A DNA stretch of 64,000 nt from positions 62,001 through 126,000 of the forward strand of contig JABVXV010000054.1 of NCBI GenBank assembly GCA_013365325.1, in the 5' to 3' direction. Under the pieces are notes generated by a model, which saw nothing but the letters and a program-made list of their open reading frames with translations, had not been told where the DNA came from and made no database searches. Made by a program: the position numbers and the translations under genes. Positions 25,929-39,521 of the stretch are shown in pieces. Every line of letters starts with the position of its first letter. Positions within the stretch are counted from its first letter, which is position 1. The stretch is from Dipetalonema caudispina (lineage: Eukaryota; Nematoda; Chromadorea; Rhabditida; Onchocercidae).

Positions 25929-27628
25929 CTAAAGAAAATTACATGGCGAAAATCTTAAATGCTTGTTTCTTTTCGCCCACAACGTGTTATGCCATTGAGT
26001 GACATCAAATTCCATTTCATTCAAATTCTCCTTCTGTAATTCCAAATTTGATAACTAATTGAGCAATATTGACTAACAAGCGTTCGAATCGAGAGACTGA
26101 TTAAGATCCTAGTGATATATTCAATATACTATCAGATCATCTCTCAACATCTTTAATCAGCAATAGGATTCTTGAAAAGCATCCGGACATTGAGATGATC
26201 AGTTGGTTTAAAGATAAAATGCAAAAAACCTAAAGAAAAACTAAAGTGGACAGAGACTTCTACACTTACTATAAAACATCTAACTCTAGGGCCTTTCAAT
26301 AGACGTAGAAATCTAACTCTTAACATTTCTGCTGATGACAGTTAACCTTTTTCTTCCCGATTATCACACCCAACAACGAAATAATAATTGAATAAGTAAA
26401 TAAATACAACCTTTGGTAATTTATTTGTTGCAAATTTCTCGGTAACTGTTAATCTTGCACCTTCATTTTTCTTTTTTTTGATCATTTTTTTGAATCGTTC
26501 CCGTCTATGCGGTACATTTTGCCTTTTCAGTTGAACGTGATCATTCGCATTATCGTTACCGCTATTTGAACTTTGACTTCTCTCATGTTCTTGTGACCCC
26601 CTAATGATTGGTGAATATAAATGATATAAACAGGGAAGATGGAAGGATAAAATTTGACCTGAGTAGAACAAAAAGTGACGGAAATGTTTGGAATATCTCG
26701 ATAAGCGGAGTAATTAATTGGTCACTTCACCAGATATTACTATTTTTTGATTAAAATAATCACGAACTTACTGATAGTTAATATTTTTAGTCAGCTTTTA
26801 CTTTCATTAGAATCAAAAGAAAATAGATCTAGAGAGAGATGGCATTATATAAATCAAATAATCTTATTAGCATTGATCAAAATGAATAATTATTTAACAC
26901 TACCGACGTTTAAAATTAATTTTTCAACCATTGTTTCTTTATCTTTTGGTTTTCATTTTTTTTAAAATCAAATTGTTATGTTTCAAAGAGAGTGATGTTC
27001 ACAACCTCTTCCTCAATAATCTCAAAAATTGATCAAATAAATATCAATCCGTAATTATTCGATTGCATTGTTTCACGCCATTTTTAGTTAACTCAATTCC
27101 TATCCCATCTACGCTACATATTCATTTCTTTTCATTTCTGATATCATTCATCAGAAAGTAATGACGTAAAGGAATTATCCTATTCTGTCTATTTTCTTCT
27201 GCTCTGAACTGAACTCTTGGCCGGATCCTAAAATATACTATGATTTCAAGCATCACTAATGCCCTCTCTAAGACGTTTAGTCTGAAGTTTGAAGACGATA
27301 TTCTTTCTTTAGAGTTTGTCAGTTAGAACCCATTTTATATTACTGAATTCCACAGATTGAAGATTTTTGTTGAAGGAATATCGCTGACCTGATCATTCCT
27401 TCATCAACATTTTGGTCAGCCGATTTTGAGTATTCCTTTCCACTATCCTGGTCTGATTTTGTTTTAAGCATACAATTCGGCTGCTGTAAGCTTGTTACAA
27501 ATAATTGCGGTAGTAAATGAATGGTTTCTACTTCCCGATGATTCTTATATATTGTCCTTTTACGGATTTCAATCTGTATAAAATGTAATTTGATGTGATA
27601 ATTTGCATAAGGTGGTAAATTAAAGCGT
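25929..27628 (-). CDS. Unrecognised minus-strand gene, 3' part
   Basis: Three exons join in phase: about 27628-27389, 26600-26411 and 26033-25929, ending in TAG. The first exon reads RRFNLPPYANYHIKLHF and IRKRTIYKNHREVETIH, mixed hydrophobic and charged as in a folded domain. The second is polar and then lysine-rich (RRERFKKMIKKKKNEGARL). The last is short (EFDVTQWHNTLWAKRNKH). Splice sites are ordinary and the phases agree (2 then 0). The 5' end is not settled: the first exon's acceptor is weak, and a second frame across the same bases is open from an ATG near 27690. The upstream limit is the ataxin-3 gene, which starts at 28440 on the other strand. No family was recognised. Confidence 0.42.
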
Positions 27629-28439
27629 CTTGTTTCAAATTTGAATATATTTTACTCGAATTAAAATCTCTCATTATTTCTTCTGTTTCTTTAAAGATTT
27701 TTTGAGCACAGCAACTTTAAAGTGTGTGAATTTTAATTATAAATTTAATTTAACGTTTTTGAGATTTTAAATCATAATTTGCAAATAGAATTACTTCGGT
27801 AAAAAGCGAATAATTGGTATTTTTCCCGTTTCTCACATCTGTGTATTAATCAGATAATTTAGCTCAACCCGTATTCTGAGAGATATCTGAATACACAACG
27901 CAAATTATTCTTTCAATTAATTTCATGAAAAAATAAAAAATCAAGGAAGGTTGGATGATACTAGAGAAGTATTTTAATCTTGATCAAATTACAATACTAA
28001 TTTCAAATTTAACTTTACGTGACGTAGTTCGAGGATTTAATCCTGTCTACCCAAAACCTACAAATTGTAGAGACACGGATTTTCACTGTAAACAAATCAA
28101 ATTGTTCCATGATCCGTCATTGTCACATACTCATTAATTTGACAGAAATAGCAAATCAATCTTTAACCATCGGTAAGGTTTCATGTTACGATTTCTCTTA
28201 AAAAATTTATTGGTACTGTTAAAAATGTAGAGAAATAGAGATTGACAGTGTCTCGAAGTTATCTACTATTGGATCGATCATTCTTTATTGATGAGTGATT
28301 TGAGGTGTTAATCTGTCAATTTTATGTTCAATTAAATGTTGTGATATTTGAAGGTTGAAAGAAAAAAGCATTGTCGGCTGCTTGCTAAGAACTATCATAG
28401 TGTTTTTTTCATTTCTAACTTTTCGTTAGAACGTTTCTA

Positions 28440-31126
28440 ATGGATTCAATTCATTTCGAAAAGGTTATTTTTCGGTCTATTTATATCTTCTTTTAATTTA
28501 ATTTATAATTTGAAATCACAAAAGAAAGTTTCTAGTAGTTATTGAATTAATTAGATTAGATTCAGTATTTGAATTATTCACCCTTTGCTTTATTTTTGGA
28601 ACTGTCGACAAAGTTAAATCTTATCAAACTGTAACAAATAAATAAAGCACACCTATATCTCAAGTATGTTTATGGTACTTTGTTTAGCATGATAGTTCTT
28701 ATATTTTTTATTTTTTATTTTTCTTTTTTTTTACAGCAAGAAGCATCACTATGTGCTCAACATGCCGTGAACATGTTGCTTCAAGGTTCTTATTTCACAG
28801 CTGCTGATTTGGCTGAAATCGCTTCAGACATCGACAATCGTGAAGGAAGGGTACTGAATGAGCAGGATGTGATGAGTCACAATGTCGACGATTCCGGTTT
28901 TTTCTCGCTGCAGGTAAGTAAACTGCATTTCTTTCATGTTCTTAAGTTTTTTTTTTCTTGACTTAAACAAACTCAGACGGTCTTGCAGAGAGGAAGAATC
29001 GAAGCAGTGGTTTTGTAGTTAATACTTTTTGTGGTTCAAATAGGATCTTTTCCGGAATTAAGAGTTCAGATATCCCATCGTACTGAATTTAATAAGTTGT
29101 ATATTGAGAGTTTAATATCTAGAATGACTCTAAAATTACCGTTGCTAAAAAAAACGGCACCTTGAAACAAAAGCTCGCTTGCGTCATGTTCGTTATTTTT
29201 TGAATTGGATTTCTGTAATAATTTTAGGTCATCGCTGAAGCGCTTAAAGTTTTCAACTTGGAACTTATTCCTCTTAATAACCCTCGTGCTGCAGCATATC
29301 GCGATGACCCAACGTAAGGGTTGATTTGATGGATGAGAAATTGCTAGTCATAAACTTTCCGCTGTCCGACGTTTCTTTAGTTACATAAATATCTTGCCAG
29401 CATTTTTCGAATTTATTGGTTTGAATTAAATTGAAAAAAGGATTCTCTTATCCATTACGGTCTTTAATTTCTTTTCTTTTCTTGTTGTGAAGTGACTCCT
29501 TAGTTCTTTTAAGCATTATATTTATGCTCATATTCCAGAATATCGATATTAGTTTGTTTTACTAACCGTGCTTAATTTACTTCGAATTTTATTGAAATAT
29601 TTTACTTACAGGTTGGGACAAGCTTACATATGCAATTTGAATGAACATTGGTTTGCTGTTCGTCGTTTGGGTTTCCAGTGGTTCACATTGAATTCGTTGC
29701 TTCCAACACCAAAACTTATTTCTAATACTTATCTCAGTCTTTTTTTTGCTCAGCTAATCAATGACGGTAAATAAGGAAATTACCTCTAATTAATTTAGTG
29801 GTCAAAAGGACGTTCTTATCCCTTTCTCGATTTAAAATTTTAATTTCCTGGAGAAAGAATTGTTTAATACGATGTTACGATTTGGCATTATAAAAGGAAG
29901 GAATCCAGAGTTTTGCAAATTCCTTTTATTTAAAATTTAAATAGAGTTTTCTCCACTTTGTGTTATACTTCTGTTTCACGTCAGAAGTAATTCAGAGATC
30001 TGGAATATTAAAATATGAGCTGTGAGTATAGCTGCTATAATCATTATCAAATAGGTTTGGATATCGTTGTCGTGAAATTTATCGAATTTGTAGGTTATTC
30101 GATATTTGTTGTGGAAGGGGTCTTACCACTTTGCACTGCTGATGAACAACTTTCTCAGTTTCCTGTTGACCCAGCATTAGCAGGCATGAATGATTCATTT
30201 CATGATAGTCATTCAAAGGATCCTGAGATAGCAAGGACTGAAACAGTATCTATTGAGCAGGTATGCTGTTAGATTTGTTCATACTTCTTCGAAATGTCAA
30301 AACTTTGATTCACTAGTATTATAAGTTACTTTTTTAAGATATAAAACAATTTTTTATGGTTTATTTTTATAATGAATATCACTCTTATGCACTTTCACCT
30401 TAACAGTAATGGTGATTAATGTTTGATTGTTTTGGAAGCCAAGTTGTTACCTTCTAAATTCTTACAGTTAAATAATTAGTCAGGACCTTATTGGATAAGG
30501 TAAAGGCGGAATTCAGATTGCCTTGGAAACTAATTATCCTTCTTCAGTAATTCAGAAGGGATATTGGTGGAGATTCTTCCGAAATTTATTTTTCACTTGA
30601 TTAGCATTATCATTTATCAAATTCAGTTTTTTCCTACAGGCTAGTTATGATGAAGATTTACGACTTGCAATGGAATTAAGTCGGCAAACAGTGAAAGAAG
30701 ATTCGGCATTGAAGGTAACTCAGAGTACTTTGGGTTCATTTTTCTCAGTTTTGATCTTTTCTTGATTGAGCCGGAAATTTCCTATAATGGATTTCTGACA
30801 GATCAATCTTTTTATATGTTTTCAAATGTATCTTTAATTTGCAGGAAGCACTGAACAGCAGTTTGGCAGATGCTAGGAACAAGAACAATTTGGATGAAAG
30901 TGATGAAGAGTTGCAGGAAAGGCAGCTTCAAAAAGCTATTCAAATGAGCTTGGAGAGTTTTCGGGAGCGAGATGGGACAGAATCGTCTGAAGCAACATCG
31001 AGTACAGCTGAAAATAATAAAACATTGGTAGCCATTAAGGAGAACAAAGATAATAGTTCTCAGATACCTCAGAGCGAAGAAATTCGTAGAAAAAGAGAAA
31101 ACTTTTTAAAACAGCTTGAAAAATGA
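28440..31126 (+). CDS. atx-3: Ataxin-3 deubiquitinase (Josephin family)
   Basis: Seven exons give a complete 321-residue protein: 28440-28463, 28737-28913, 29228-29313, 29612-29766, 30094-30260, 30640-30714, 30845-31126. Ataxin-3 is a cysteine protease that trims ubiquitin chains in protein quality control together with the ATPase p97/CDC-48. The Josephin domain fills residues 1 to about 165; the start MDSIHFEKQEASLC places the catalytic cysteine at residue 14, as in the human protein, with His108 (NEHWF) and Asn123 (TLNSLL) completing the triad. Three ubiquitin-interacting motifs of the L-x-x-A-x-x-x-S type follow: LRLAMELS (about 210-217), LKEALNSS (227-234) and LQKAIQMS (256-263). Near the C-terminus, RRKRENF resembles the p97-binding arginine-rich motif. 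There is no polyglutamine tract. The first exon is only 24 bases, chosen because its phase and sequence fit the family start. AATAAA at 31933 is a possible poly-A signal. Confidence 0.94.
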
Positions 31127-32379
31127 AGTTCTCTTTCCTTTTTGGTATTCGACTGGTAGCGTTGGTTTATGTTCAGGAAGGTGTCATTTGCTTTTTTTAT
31201 TTTTTTTTTTTGTTTTTGATCTTATTTCTTTCGGCTGAGACTTTTGCTCTATAATCCTGCTGATCACTGTATATATCACAACAAACTGAAGTGTCAGATG
31301 AGGCTTAGAACCTTTGCTCTATCTGTTCTTGTTTATCAAATGCTGTCACGCATTCCTATTTTCAATATGAGCAGTTTTTGTCAGAACTGTTGAATCGTAT
31401 TTTATAGGTCACTTTTATTGTGAATTTATCAAATTATTCTTTATTCGAAATTCGCTTACAAATATTTGTACAGTGGTTTTCATAACTAGCCCTTGACATG
31501 AGTTGTGTTTCGGATTATTATTAGCACCAGGAACAAGCCGTCAGTTGTGCGTGAAATTTATAACGTAGAGATTTTCTAAATTACAGGTACACATCTGTGA
31601 TTTTTTGTGTTTTCTAACAAGTTTGGCAAATCAGTGCTGGGTTTTTGCTAAATACAATTAGACCTTGTAAGATGTTTAACAGATTAAAACTATATAGTAT
31701 TACACTGAATTCTTCATTTTGTAGTACTTAGCTGTTTGCTACAACGTGTCGCTTTTAATAATGCTTTCCTTTTGCGGTGCTTTTTTATATTTGTCATATA
31801 TATATACAGATAAAGCTAACCATTACCTTGGTATCAGTTGATGTCAGTTAATATCTAGTGCTGAAATATCGGTTACTATTGTAATGCTTCAGAAGTTATA
31901 TTTGAAATATGGTCTTACCAAAATGGGAGGTTAATAAAACTGTATGGATCGGTTGACTGGTATGTGCAACATTCGGACCAGCTGTTGCATAAAGCTGGTG
32001 ACCCACAAGAAATGTGTGGAATTTTGATTTATTCGGATGATTCTAGCACAAGTCAGAATGAAAAAGTCTACTGACTTCCCAGTTTAATCACTGACTTTCT
32101 GTACAGGCTATTCACATTATCATGGATAGTAAACAGGAATGACATGCGCATAGTACCCAAGAGGTCGCTGTTTCAGTAGTTAGGAATATGGCAACCATTC
32201 ACGCTGGAGTAGCAGATATTTCGAGATTAGATTTGTGGAAACAAAACTATTTCCTCCTACATAGACGTTAATTCTTACAGAAATTGAAGTTACATTCAAC
32301 GTTTACAGGTTTTCAAAAGTCATTGGATTGAAAAAGTTGAAATTCGATTGAATACCGGAGCTAAATTTGTTCTTTGATT
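31127..32379. other. Region between ataxin-3 and the next plus-strand exons
   Basis: Holds the ataxin-3 3' UTR (its length is unknown; AATAAA at 31933-31938) and, presumably, the promoter or trans-splice region of the gene starting at 32380. No other coding exon was found. Confidence 0.4.
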
Positions 32380-32843
32380 ATGGCCTCAGTTGAAGGTAAT
32401 TTCTCGGAACCTTCTCACTCTTTTGATTAGATGGATTCATTCTTCTGAAATTAGAATTTTATTGATTTCTAGAGCTTTATGAGTTCGCTGTCTTGTGGAT
32501 GGACAGTGAAAGAAATTTTCATGTGCATCCAATACGGCATTTGTGGCAGCGGTAGTCGTTAATTTTCAACATAGTTCGTGAAGTCTTTCTCTGGCTACGC
32601 TTTCACTTATTACCAAGAAATCTCGATCTCTTTAAAGCATAAGATATGTCACATCAACATCTGCATCTAATAGAGTTTTTTTGGAAAAATGATGCTAGAA
32701 CTGATATTTGTTTCACTGTTTTATTGGTACGAATTTAACATTCAGATGCAATTGATCTTGATTTCGCCGAAGATGAACTATTGGGAGATGAGTTATCCAA
32801 TGTACAACAAGTTGAACATACAGAAACTTCTATCTCTTTCGAG
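32380..32843 (+). CDS. Two acidic N-terminal exons, probably of the NCBP3-like gene
   Basis: Exon 32380-32395 begins with ATG and has a GTAAT donor. Exon 32746-32843 follows a TTCAG acceptor and ends at GTTAAC. Together they give MASVEDAIDLDFAEDELLGD and a further 18 residues, ending in SISFE, in phase 0. The exon at 48110 opens in phase 0 in the frame of the NCBP3-like protein, and that protein needs an upstream start; vertebrate NCBP3 also has an acidic N-terminus. These points suggest one gene with a 15.3 kb intron. The alternative is an independent gene whose remaining exons I could not find. Only a transcript spanning the junction would settle it. Confidence 0.5.
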
Positions 32844-35800
32844 GTTAACTCATTCATACTTTTCCTCCGCTAATGTTTGTATTGTTTCATTTCAGTGGAT
32901 TGCCAAAGAACTACATTACTAGCACAGAATGATCCGTTGATCTGACAAATGTATTTCTTTCAGGAAACATTCTTAGAAATGCAAAATTTCAAAGTAGATT
33001 TCTTTGTGGATTAAAGTTCAGAATGGGATTAAGTGTGATTAAGTAACATATAGCTGCAGCTTACATCGAAATAGCAGAACTGGTAGGATTTTGTGAGAGA
33101 GCTAACACCAGTAGGTTTTAGAAGTTGGTTATTTAAACGGTTGTTTTAAATCATTCATTATCGATGATGTACTTGTACATGTCCTGTAGAGATTTTTTAT
33201 CTTGTATCTTAACGGGAATTTCGCCGAAATTGCTCTCCTCTTTAGTGATCAAGTTAATTCTTGTTAAAAATGGAGGAAATTGACTTCGTAATTTGCAGTT
33301 CCCAGTTTGTAGTATCTAATTTGTAATCAATAATTATGACTCTGGTAGTACTAGATGGTTTAAAAAGAGTTTGAAAAGCTAAGTACGCTGCGATTTATGC
33401 CCTATGGAGTGCAAGTGGACCTTTAATCATATTCTTGAATGGGACATTCAGTGAGGAAGAAAGCCACTGTAAAAAATCCATGTAGTTTATAAACCAGGAT
33501 TTAGTACCTATTGAAAGTTGTTATGCAACATTGGAAGAAACATGGAGCAAGAAAAAAGGATGAATTATTTTATAGTTTCAATATATTATGGCCAGATAGT
33601 CATAGCAGTACTTTATATCAGCACAATTAATAGATATTTTTCCACTGCCTTTCCATTCCTCTTTTTTTTGAAATTTTCAAGGATCTTAATGAAAAATGTT
33701 ATGTCATATTCTCTCTACTATACTGTGAACAGTTTGAAATTTAGTACGATAAATTTAAAATATAATAACAGAACGACAAGGAGTATAATGTATTCAGGAC
33801 AGAATTATCGTATTGCAAGATGGGTAGATGACGGGAAATGGCATGGTATTGCTTGAAAAAAATGTGTTTTAAAGTATGTGCAACAGTGAGTACCTGGAAG
33901 AAAAAAAATTCGCTTTTCTAATTGCTTGCAACATAATGGAATATATAGAATAGAATGTGTGGATGTACATTTGTGCACCTGTGTATGGTTATTTTTGTGC
34001 GTCAAAAATATATTTGGCTTCTGAATGATTCAGTTGAGACAGTTGCAACTTTTGAATAACCTTTGCTTCTTAGGATCATAAGGAAATAGTACAGGAATAA
34101 TAAAAGCAAATTAAGTAGAAGAAAAATTTGTACATGCATGATAATATCGAAAAGCATTAATGAGTTGATACCTAATCCTCTACGATTCTGCGATTCAATG
34201 AGTACTCTTTGGCAGTTTTGAAAATGAAAATTGTGAACATACTGTAAAAAGCAGATTCTATATCATGCACCTGCTTAATAGTGAGTTGCAAGTTAAAACA
34301 TAAAATAAGAAACAAATTAACGATGCTGGATCATCGGTTAAGTGTTAAATCAAATCTCCAAGGTTTTTAATGTCAATGCATGATATACCAATAACAATAT
34401 GAGGTCGAGAGTAAGAGAAGCATCAGGGCGTTATTTTTAGAGTTTATAATGATAAATACAAACAGCCATGAAGAGGCAGTACGAAATTACCTTAGTTTAT
34501 GTGTCTAATAACAATGATGAGCAGGACATATGGAGTTTGAATTCAGAAAAAAATGGATTGTCACGAGATGCTGAGTGAATGTTAAATGATCGTCGGTTAT
34601 GATAGACAATTTGGATGATGAGGAAGATGGGCATGTTACCGATTAATTGAGGTTGATACCCTGTAAGATATAAAGTAAGCTGCGATCTAGTGAAGGTAGA
34701 TTGAACAACAACTTGAACTCTGTATGAATAAGTATTCACCTATTGCTTGGCTTAATCAGATGGATATTACAACCTGGTTATATGATTATGATGTGGTAGG
34801 TAGAATGATGCGAAGAGATTATGATCAATATGATAACGCATGCACTAAGTGATGCCTATTTTGTTAAGATAGATAGACAAACCCTTTCGTCTTCATTATT
34901 TTAAGAAAATTTCGACAGTTTTTATGGAGCATTTGCAGCACCAAAATAGGGTAATGTTGCAAGGGAAAGCTGCATCTTCAGACTTTTTAATCTCAAAGTG
35001 GCACATTGGATTTTTCAGATTAGTGATATTTTTTGAAGGTTATAAAGAGCACAGTTATCGTATACTGATTATTTCAGAAACAGATGTGGTGTACATACAT
35101 ACACAACAGAAGAATGATAACAGGTGGTTTGATAGGGTTTTATTGAGAAGGTGTGAGTTCTGGTGCTGCTGCTGCTTTCTGGGCGCAATATATCGTTATA
35201 TCCTCACTTCATCTCTTTTTTTTCCTGTCCTTTTTTATTATCCGAACGATGTCATCCTCGTATTTCTTAAGGAACCACCTGCTATACTACCTGTCATTTC
35301 TTCTTCTTGTCATCAATACGTATTCAAAAAAGATTGGAATACGGTTGTTCCCCCCATTCTTTTGTAGTTGTTTTTCTCTGAGATTTTTTTCATGTTGTTA
35401 GTTTTAGATCGTTTTTTCGTACATGAGACATTATACGAGCCATTGCTGATTAATTTTTTTATGCTCCACATAAGAAATAGTTGCGAGGCATCGATGATAA
35501 TGTAAGAGAAGAAGTCCACATCACTACGGATTGAAATGAGACTTATCACTGATGTCTCACCTTAGGTTATACCATCAAGCGATACTATTCTACTCTTTAA
35601 ATGAACTTGTCTTTCTCTATCAAATTGCTGATGAGGTTTGAAATAACATCTAACCAACAAGGCATGTTATATTTTTCATGTAAGGAATGAGTAGTGAGCG
35701 ATGTGGCATAGTGAAGTAAATTGAATGGATAGAAGAAGGCTCTGAAATGATGATAGTTGAAGAAATAAATTTGAGAATGATTAATGGACTTCAGTTAGAA

Positions 35801-35960
35801 ATCAAATTTAATCATTCATTATCAACACTCACTGTTCTTACTCCATACACTCTGCATACGTAATGAATGATACCGTCTGCTCTTATCAGTGACGTGAGTT
35901 TGGCTGTACACTCGCATTAACATCCTCTCCAATTCATTTGCGACGAATGACGCAAGCAAA

Positions 35961-35966
35961 GGTGTA

Positions 35967-36031
<65 letters not shown>

Positions 36032-36058
36032 GTGTGTATGTGTATGTGTATGTGTGTA
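35961..36058. repeat. (TG)n / TGTATG microsatellite
   Basis: Roughly 100 bases of TG dinucleotides interrupted by regular TA steps (TGTATG units). Translation gives only alternating Val-Cys/Tyr, so it is not coding. Confidence 0.95.
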
Positions 36059-36178
36059 ATTGTTTACTTATATATGAGGAGGGAATGATGATTAGTATAA
36101 ATGGAACCCGCCTCTACCACCCCTTTCGATCAGATTATTCATGTGCGTTGGGTATGAAAAAAGGGATAGATGATTACA

Positions 36179-36272
36179 ACCCAACCAACCAACCAACCAA
36201 CCAACCAACCATCCATCCATCCATCCATCCATCCATCCACCCAACTATTCTTCTATCCATCTATCTATCCAT
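36179..36272. repeat. (CCAA)n followed by (ATCC)n tetranucleotide repeats
   Basis: A run of CCAA units changes directly into ATCC units and then decays into imperfect CTAT/CCAT units. It is a compound microsatellite about 120 bases after the TG repeat. Confidence 0.95.
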
Positions 36273-37332
36273 CAATAAAGAATAAATGAAAGGAGTAGGA
36301 GAGGGTACCGGGTTGAAGCAAACAATATCTAATAGCCATCATCCTTGCTCTCTTTCCATACTTATCTGTGCATTATGCAACTAGGCTTCATGCCCTATCT
36401 TCCCTTCCTCACCCTTCCATTCTCTTTTTTTTTTTTTTTTTCATTTTCCAATCCATCCATCAACAAAAATCAAACTATACCCTGTTCATTCATGTATATA
36501 TATGTGTATATGTATCTATGGTACACTAACCCAACTAACAATTACGCGTAGCAATAGTAAGACTATAGTAGTAGTAAGATCACACAGATCATACTTATCA
36601 GTTCCGTATGATTCATCCAGAAATCTTTCTTTTTATCATACTGAAAAGTCGCATCCGTCTCTTTTCGATACAATGGCAATGTTCTTCCTCCGTATCCTAT
36701 TTATTGTCATCATCAAATACACGTTGAGCTTAGAAATATATGCAAACAAATGTCATATTACGTTGGTATTTACGATTTTTTTCTTGTTGAAGTCGATTAT
36801 CCGACTGATAAGAAAAAAAGTTGATGAAGTGTTATAATGGAATGTTCATTTGTGAAAGCAATAGAGTAGGAGATGAATGGACAGGAGAGATAGATCTTCG
36901 TCTTTCGAAGATTTATACCTAGTTAATTGTACTGTTGTAATCCATTTGTAACTTTCTCTTGGCATCTTTCAGTTCCATCACTCTTTTATTTTTTGTTTTC
37001 ATCTCCTATCTATTAACGAATAATTAAATCGTATTGAGCGAATTGTAATTTATTGGCACCTAAATGACGAGTTGTACACACTTCTTCAGTTTCTTTTTCA
37101 AAGTGATTCGTTAATTTTTTTGGATTTCAACTTAGCTGAAAAGTCACATGAAGCTGGGACTCTTACATCAAACAATTTATGAGTAATTGAAGATGGTTCG
37201 TATATATGATGGTTGTAGACACGTGGAGAAGGTGCACTATTGGTTGAATGAGTATAATAGTGAAGAGGAGGTAAGTGGAAGTCGAAGAATTGTGGGTTCC
37301 ATTTCTGATGGCAAGGATTGAAAAAACCTTAG

Positions 37333-37578
<246 letters not shown>

Positions 37579-37932
37579 TAACTTTTTTTCCTATGCATTT
37601 TGCTGGTATGCAAGGTATGCCTCGTAAGATTTTGGATTATCCTGATTGTTATTCTATATTTCAGGTTGTTCCTTCTTTGGGTTCTGTTATTACTTTTATT
37701 GGTTTTATTTTGTTTAATTACTTGGTTTTTGATTTTGTTTTGTTTTCTCGTTTATTGGAGGTTTCTTTTTATAATGGGCATAGTCCTGCTTATGTGTTGA
37801 ATGTACCTCCTTTGTTGGATTCTTTTGTTGATGAGTTTGTTAATGTAGGGTTGCACTGGTTGGTGGTTAGTAAGGATATTCCTTCTTATAGTTATCGTCG
37901 TGTTGGTTATGGTTATTATAGTAAGTAGTTGT

Positions 37933-37993
37933 AGATTTAGGTTAAATTTAAACTTTTGGTTTTCAAAACTAAGGATTTTTTCTATTAAGGTCT
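37933..37993 (+). tRNA. trnW: Mitochondrial-type tRNA-Trp (UCA) inside the nuclear insert
   Basis: Directly after the cox1 stop codon. The anticodon arm is TTGGT-TTTCAAA-ACTAA, giving anticodon TCA, which reads UGA and UGG as Trp in the invertebrate mitochondrial code. The acceptor stem pairs AGATTT with AGGTCT using G-T wobbles, the D arm is short, and the T arm is replaced by a small loop, as in nematode mitochondrial tRNAs of about 60 bases. As part of a nuclear copy it is almost certainly not used. Confidence 0.6.
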
Positions 37994-38091
37994 TATCTTT
38001 TTGTGAGTTGATTGATGGGTTTTTTTTTTGTTTGTTTATTTTAGTTTTTTTTTGTCTTTTTTATTATGTTATTAAGGTCTTATCTTTTTGT
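37984..38091 (+). repeat. 21-base direct repeat within the mitochondrial insert
   Basis: The same 21 bases, beginning ATTAAGGTCTTATC, occur at 37984-38004 and 38071-38091, 87 bases apart. The first copy spans the 3' end of the tRNA-Trp; the second lies at the right end of the mitochondrial-like sequence. Confidence 0.85.
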
Positions 38092-39489
38092 AGGAAATGT
38101 ACTGAAATGAAATCTGGCGTTAAACTGTCGATCATTGCTGTGGAATGTCGCATAAGGGGTAGTCAAGACATCAGTATATTATGGTAGTCAAATGGGAAAT
38201 TGTATGACTAGCTACTTTCTTTGTAAAATTTATCGGATATAGCATCATCTGACGAATGATGTTTTCTTTGTTTACTTAACGTTAGGTAAGTCAATCGTGG
38301 AATCAGCCCGAACTCACTAACAAATGTAAAAATCAGTTAGCTAAGACTTGATCAGTTCCTTAGAAATCAATCAATACTGACACACTTAGTTTGATTATTG
38401 AAAATAGTTCCATTCTCCATTTACAAGCAGATGAGTACTCTGAATGTTAGCCAAACTAGATTACTTGGTTTTATCCATTTCTTCGGTTTTCGTAATCAAA
38501 AATTTAATCTCCCCTTTCGACACAGTATGTGCTAAGCAGCTGCTATATGTTGTGAAGTATGATTGGATCCCAGTATATGATAATTATCGTAATGTCGAAG
38601 TGATAGTAATTTTCATAAATCTTATATGGTTTCATATATGAGGAGAGAGCGCTTGTTAACTTTGCTTTTTTCATCCAACCATATTTGGTCGTATCTATCG
38701 AATTTCCCGTTTGACAAGTGCGGATGTCAGTGAGAGGGAAAGAACGAAATGAGAGGAAAGGTGCTTGGTTTTAGTCTTTTTTTTCTCTCTCTCGAGATAT
38801 GTAGCATCAATAGCATGGGCATTTTATGCTTTTGATTACAGTAGATTTTGTTTATTTGACTCGAATGTCTCCTCATTATTCCGTTAGAGTAGATCACTGG
38901 GAGATGTCCATCACTTCTTGGTTTTGTCTAGGAAACATTGAAACTTTCTTCAAATGAAGGTCTGGATGGTAATTGTTGAGATTGCTGGTGCTGAAGTTCT
39001 TGTTTCACCCATTTCAAATTCCTCATTTGAAACGAACCTTAGCGACTTCATCCGCGGTGGTACATTTCAAAAAAAAAAAAAACGTAATTTTTTGTAGCTG
39101 AATTGAACGCGATAAATCTGTAATTTGTAGGGTAGTGTTTTTAGTTTTGCTTTTAGAGAGCCGATGATGGAGTACATGATTGCTAAGTGTCGATTTTGAT
39201 TATTTGTAGAGCAGTAGTAAATCTCAACCTGCTGCCATCAAGATTTATGTGGGTTGATTCTGCTGATTACGATATGCTGTTGATGTTGTTTCGACTGTAA
39301 GCAATGATTGGGTAAACGATTTGAATCGTACAAGCCATAAGTAGATTTAAATGTACTCAACAATTTCATCTCTTTGCTAAAGATACTATTAGCTAATGGG
39401 TTCGCGAATAATTTAAAGAAGGCTATCATTCGTAAATATTGCTGTTCTTTTAAGATAGGCTAATGTTAATTTAGAGTGTTTCCTTTTTT

Positions 39490-39521
<32 letters not shown>

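Noticed and set aside
35961..36272. Possible CRISPR-like or satellite array
   Set aside because: Units are 2-6 bases with no spacers; these are ordinary compound microsatellites in eukaryotic DNA.
35938..36285. 115-codon plus-strand open frame
   Set aside because: It is a translation of the TG and CCAA/ATCC microsatellites (alternating Val-Cys, then Pro/Ser/Ile repeats).
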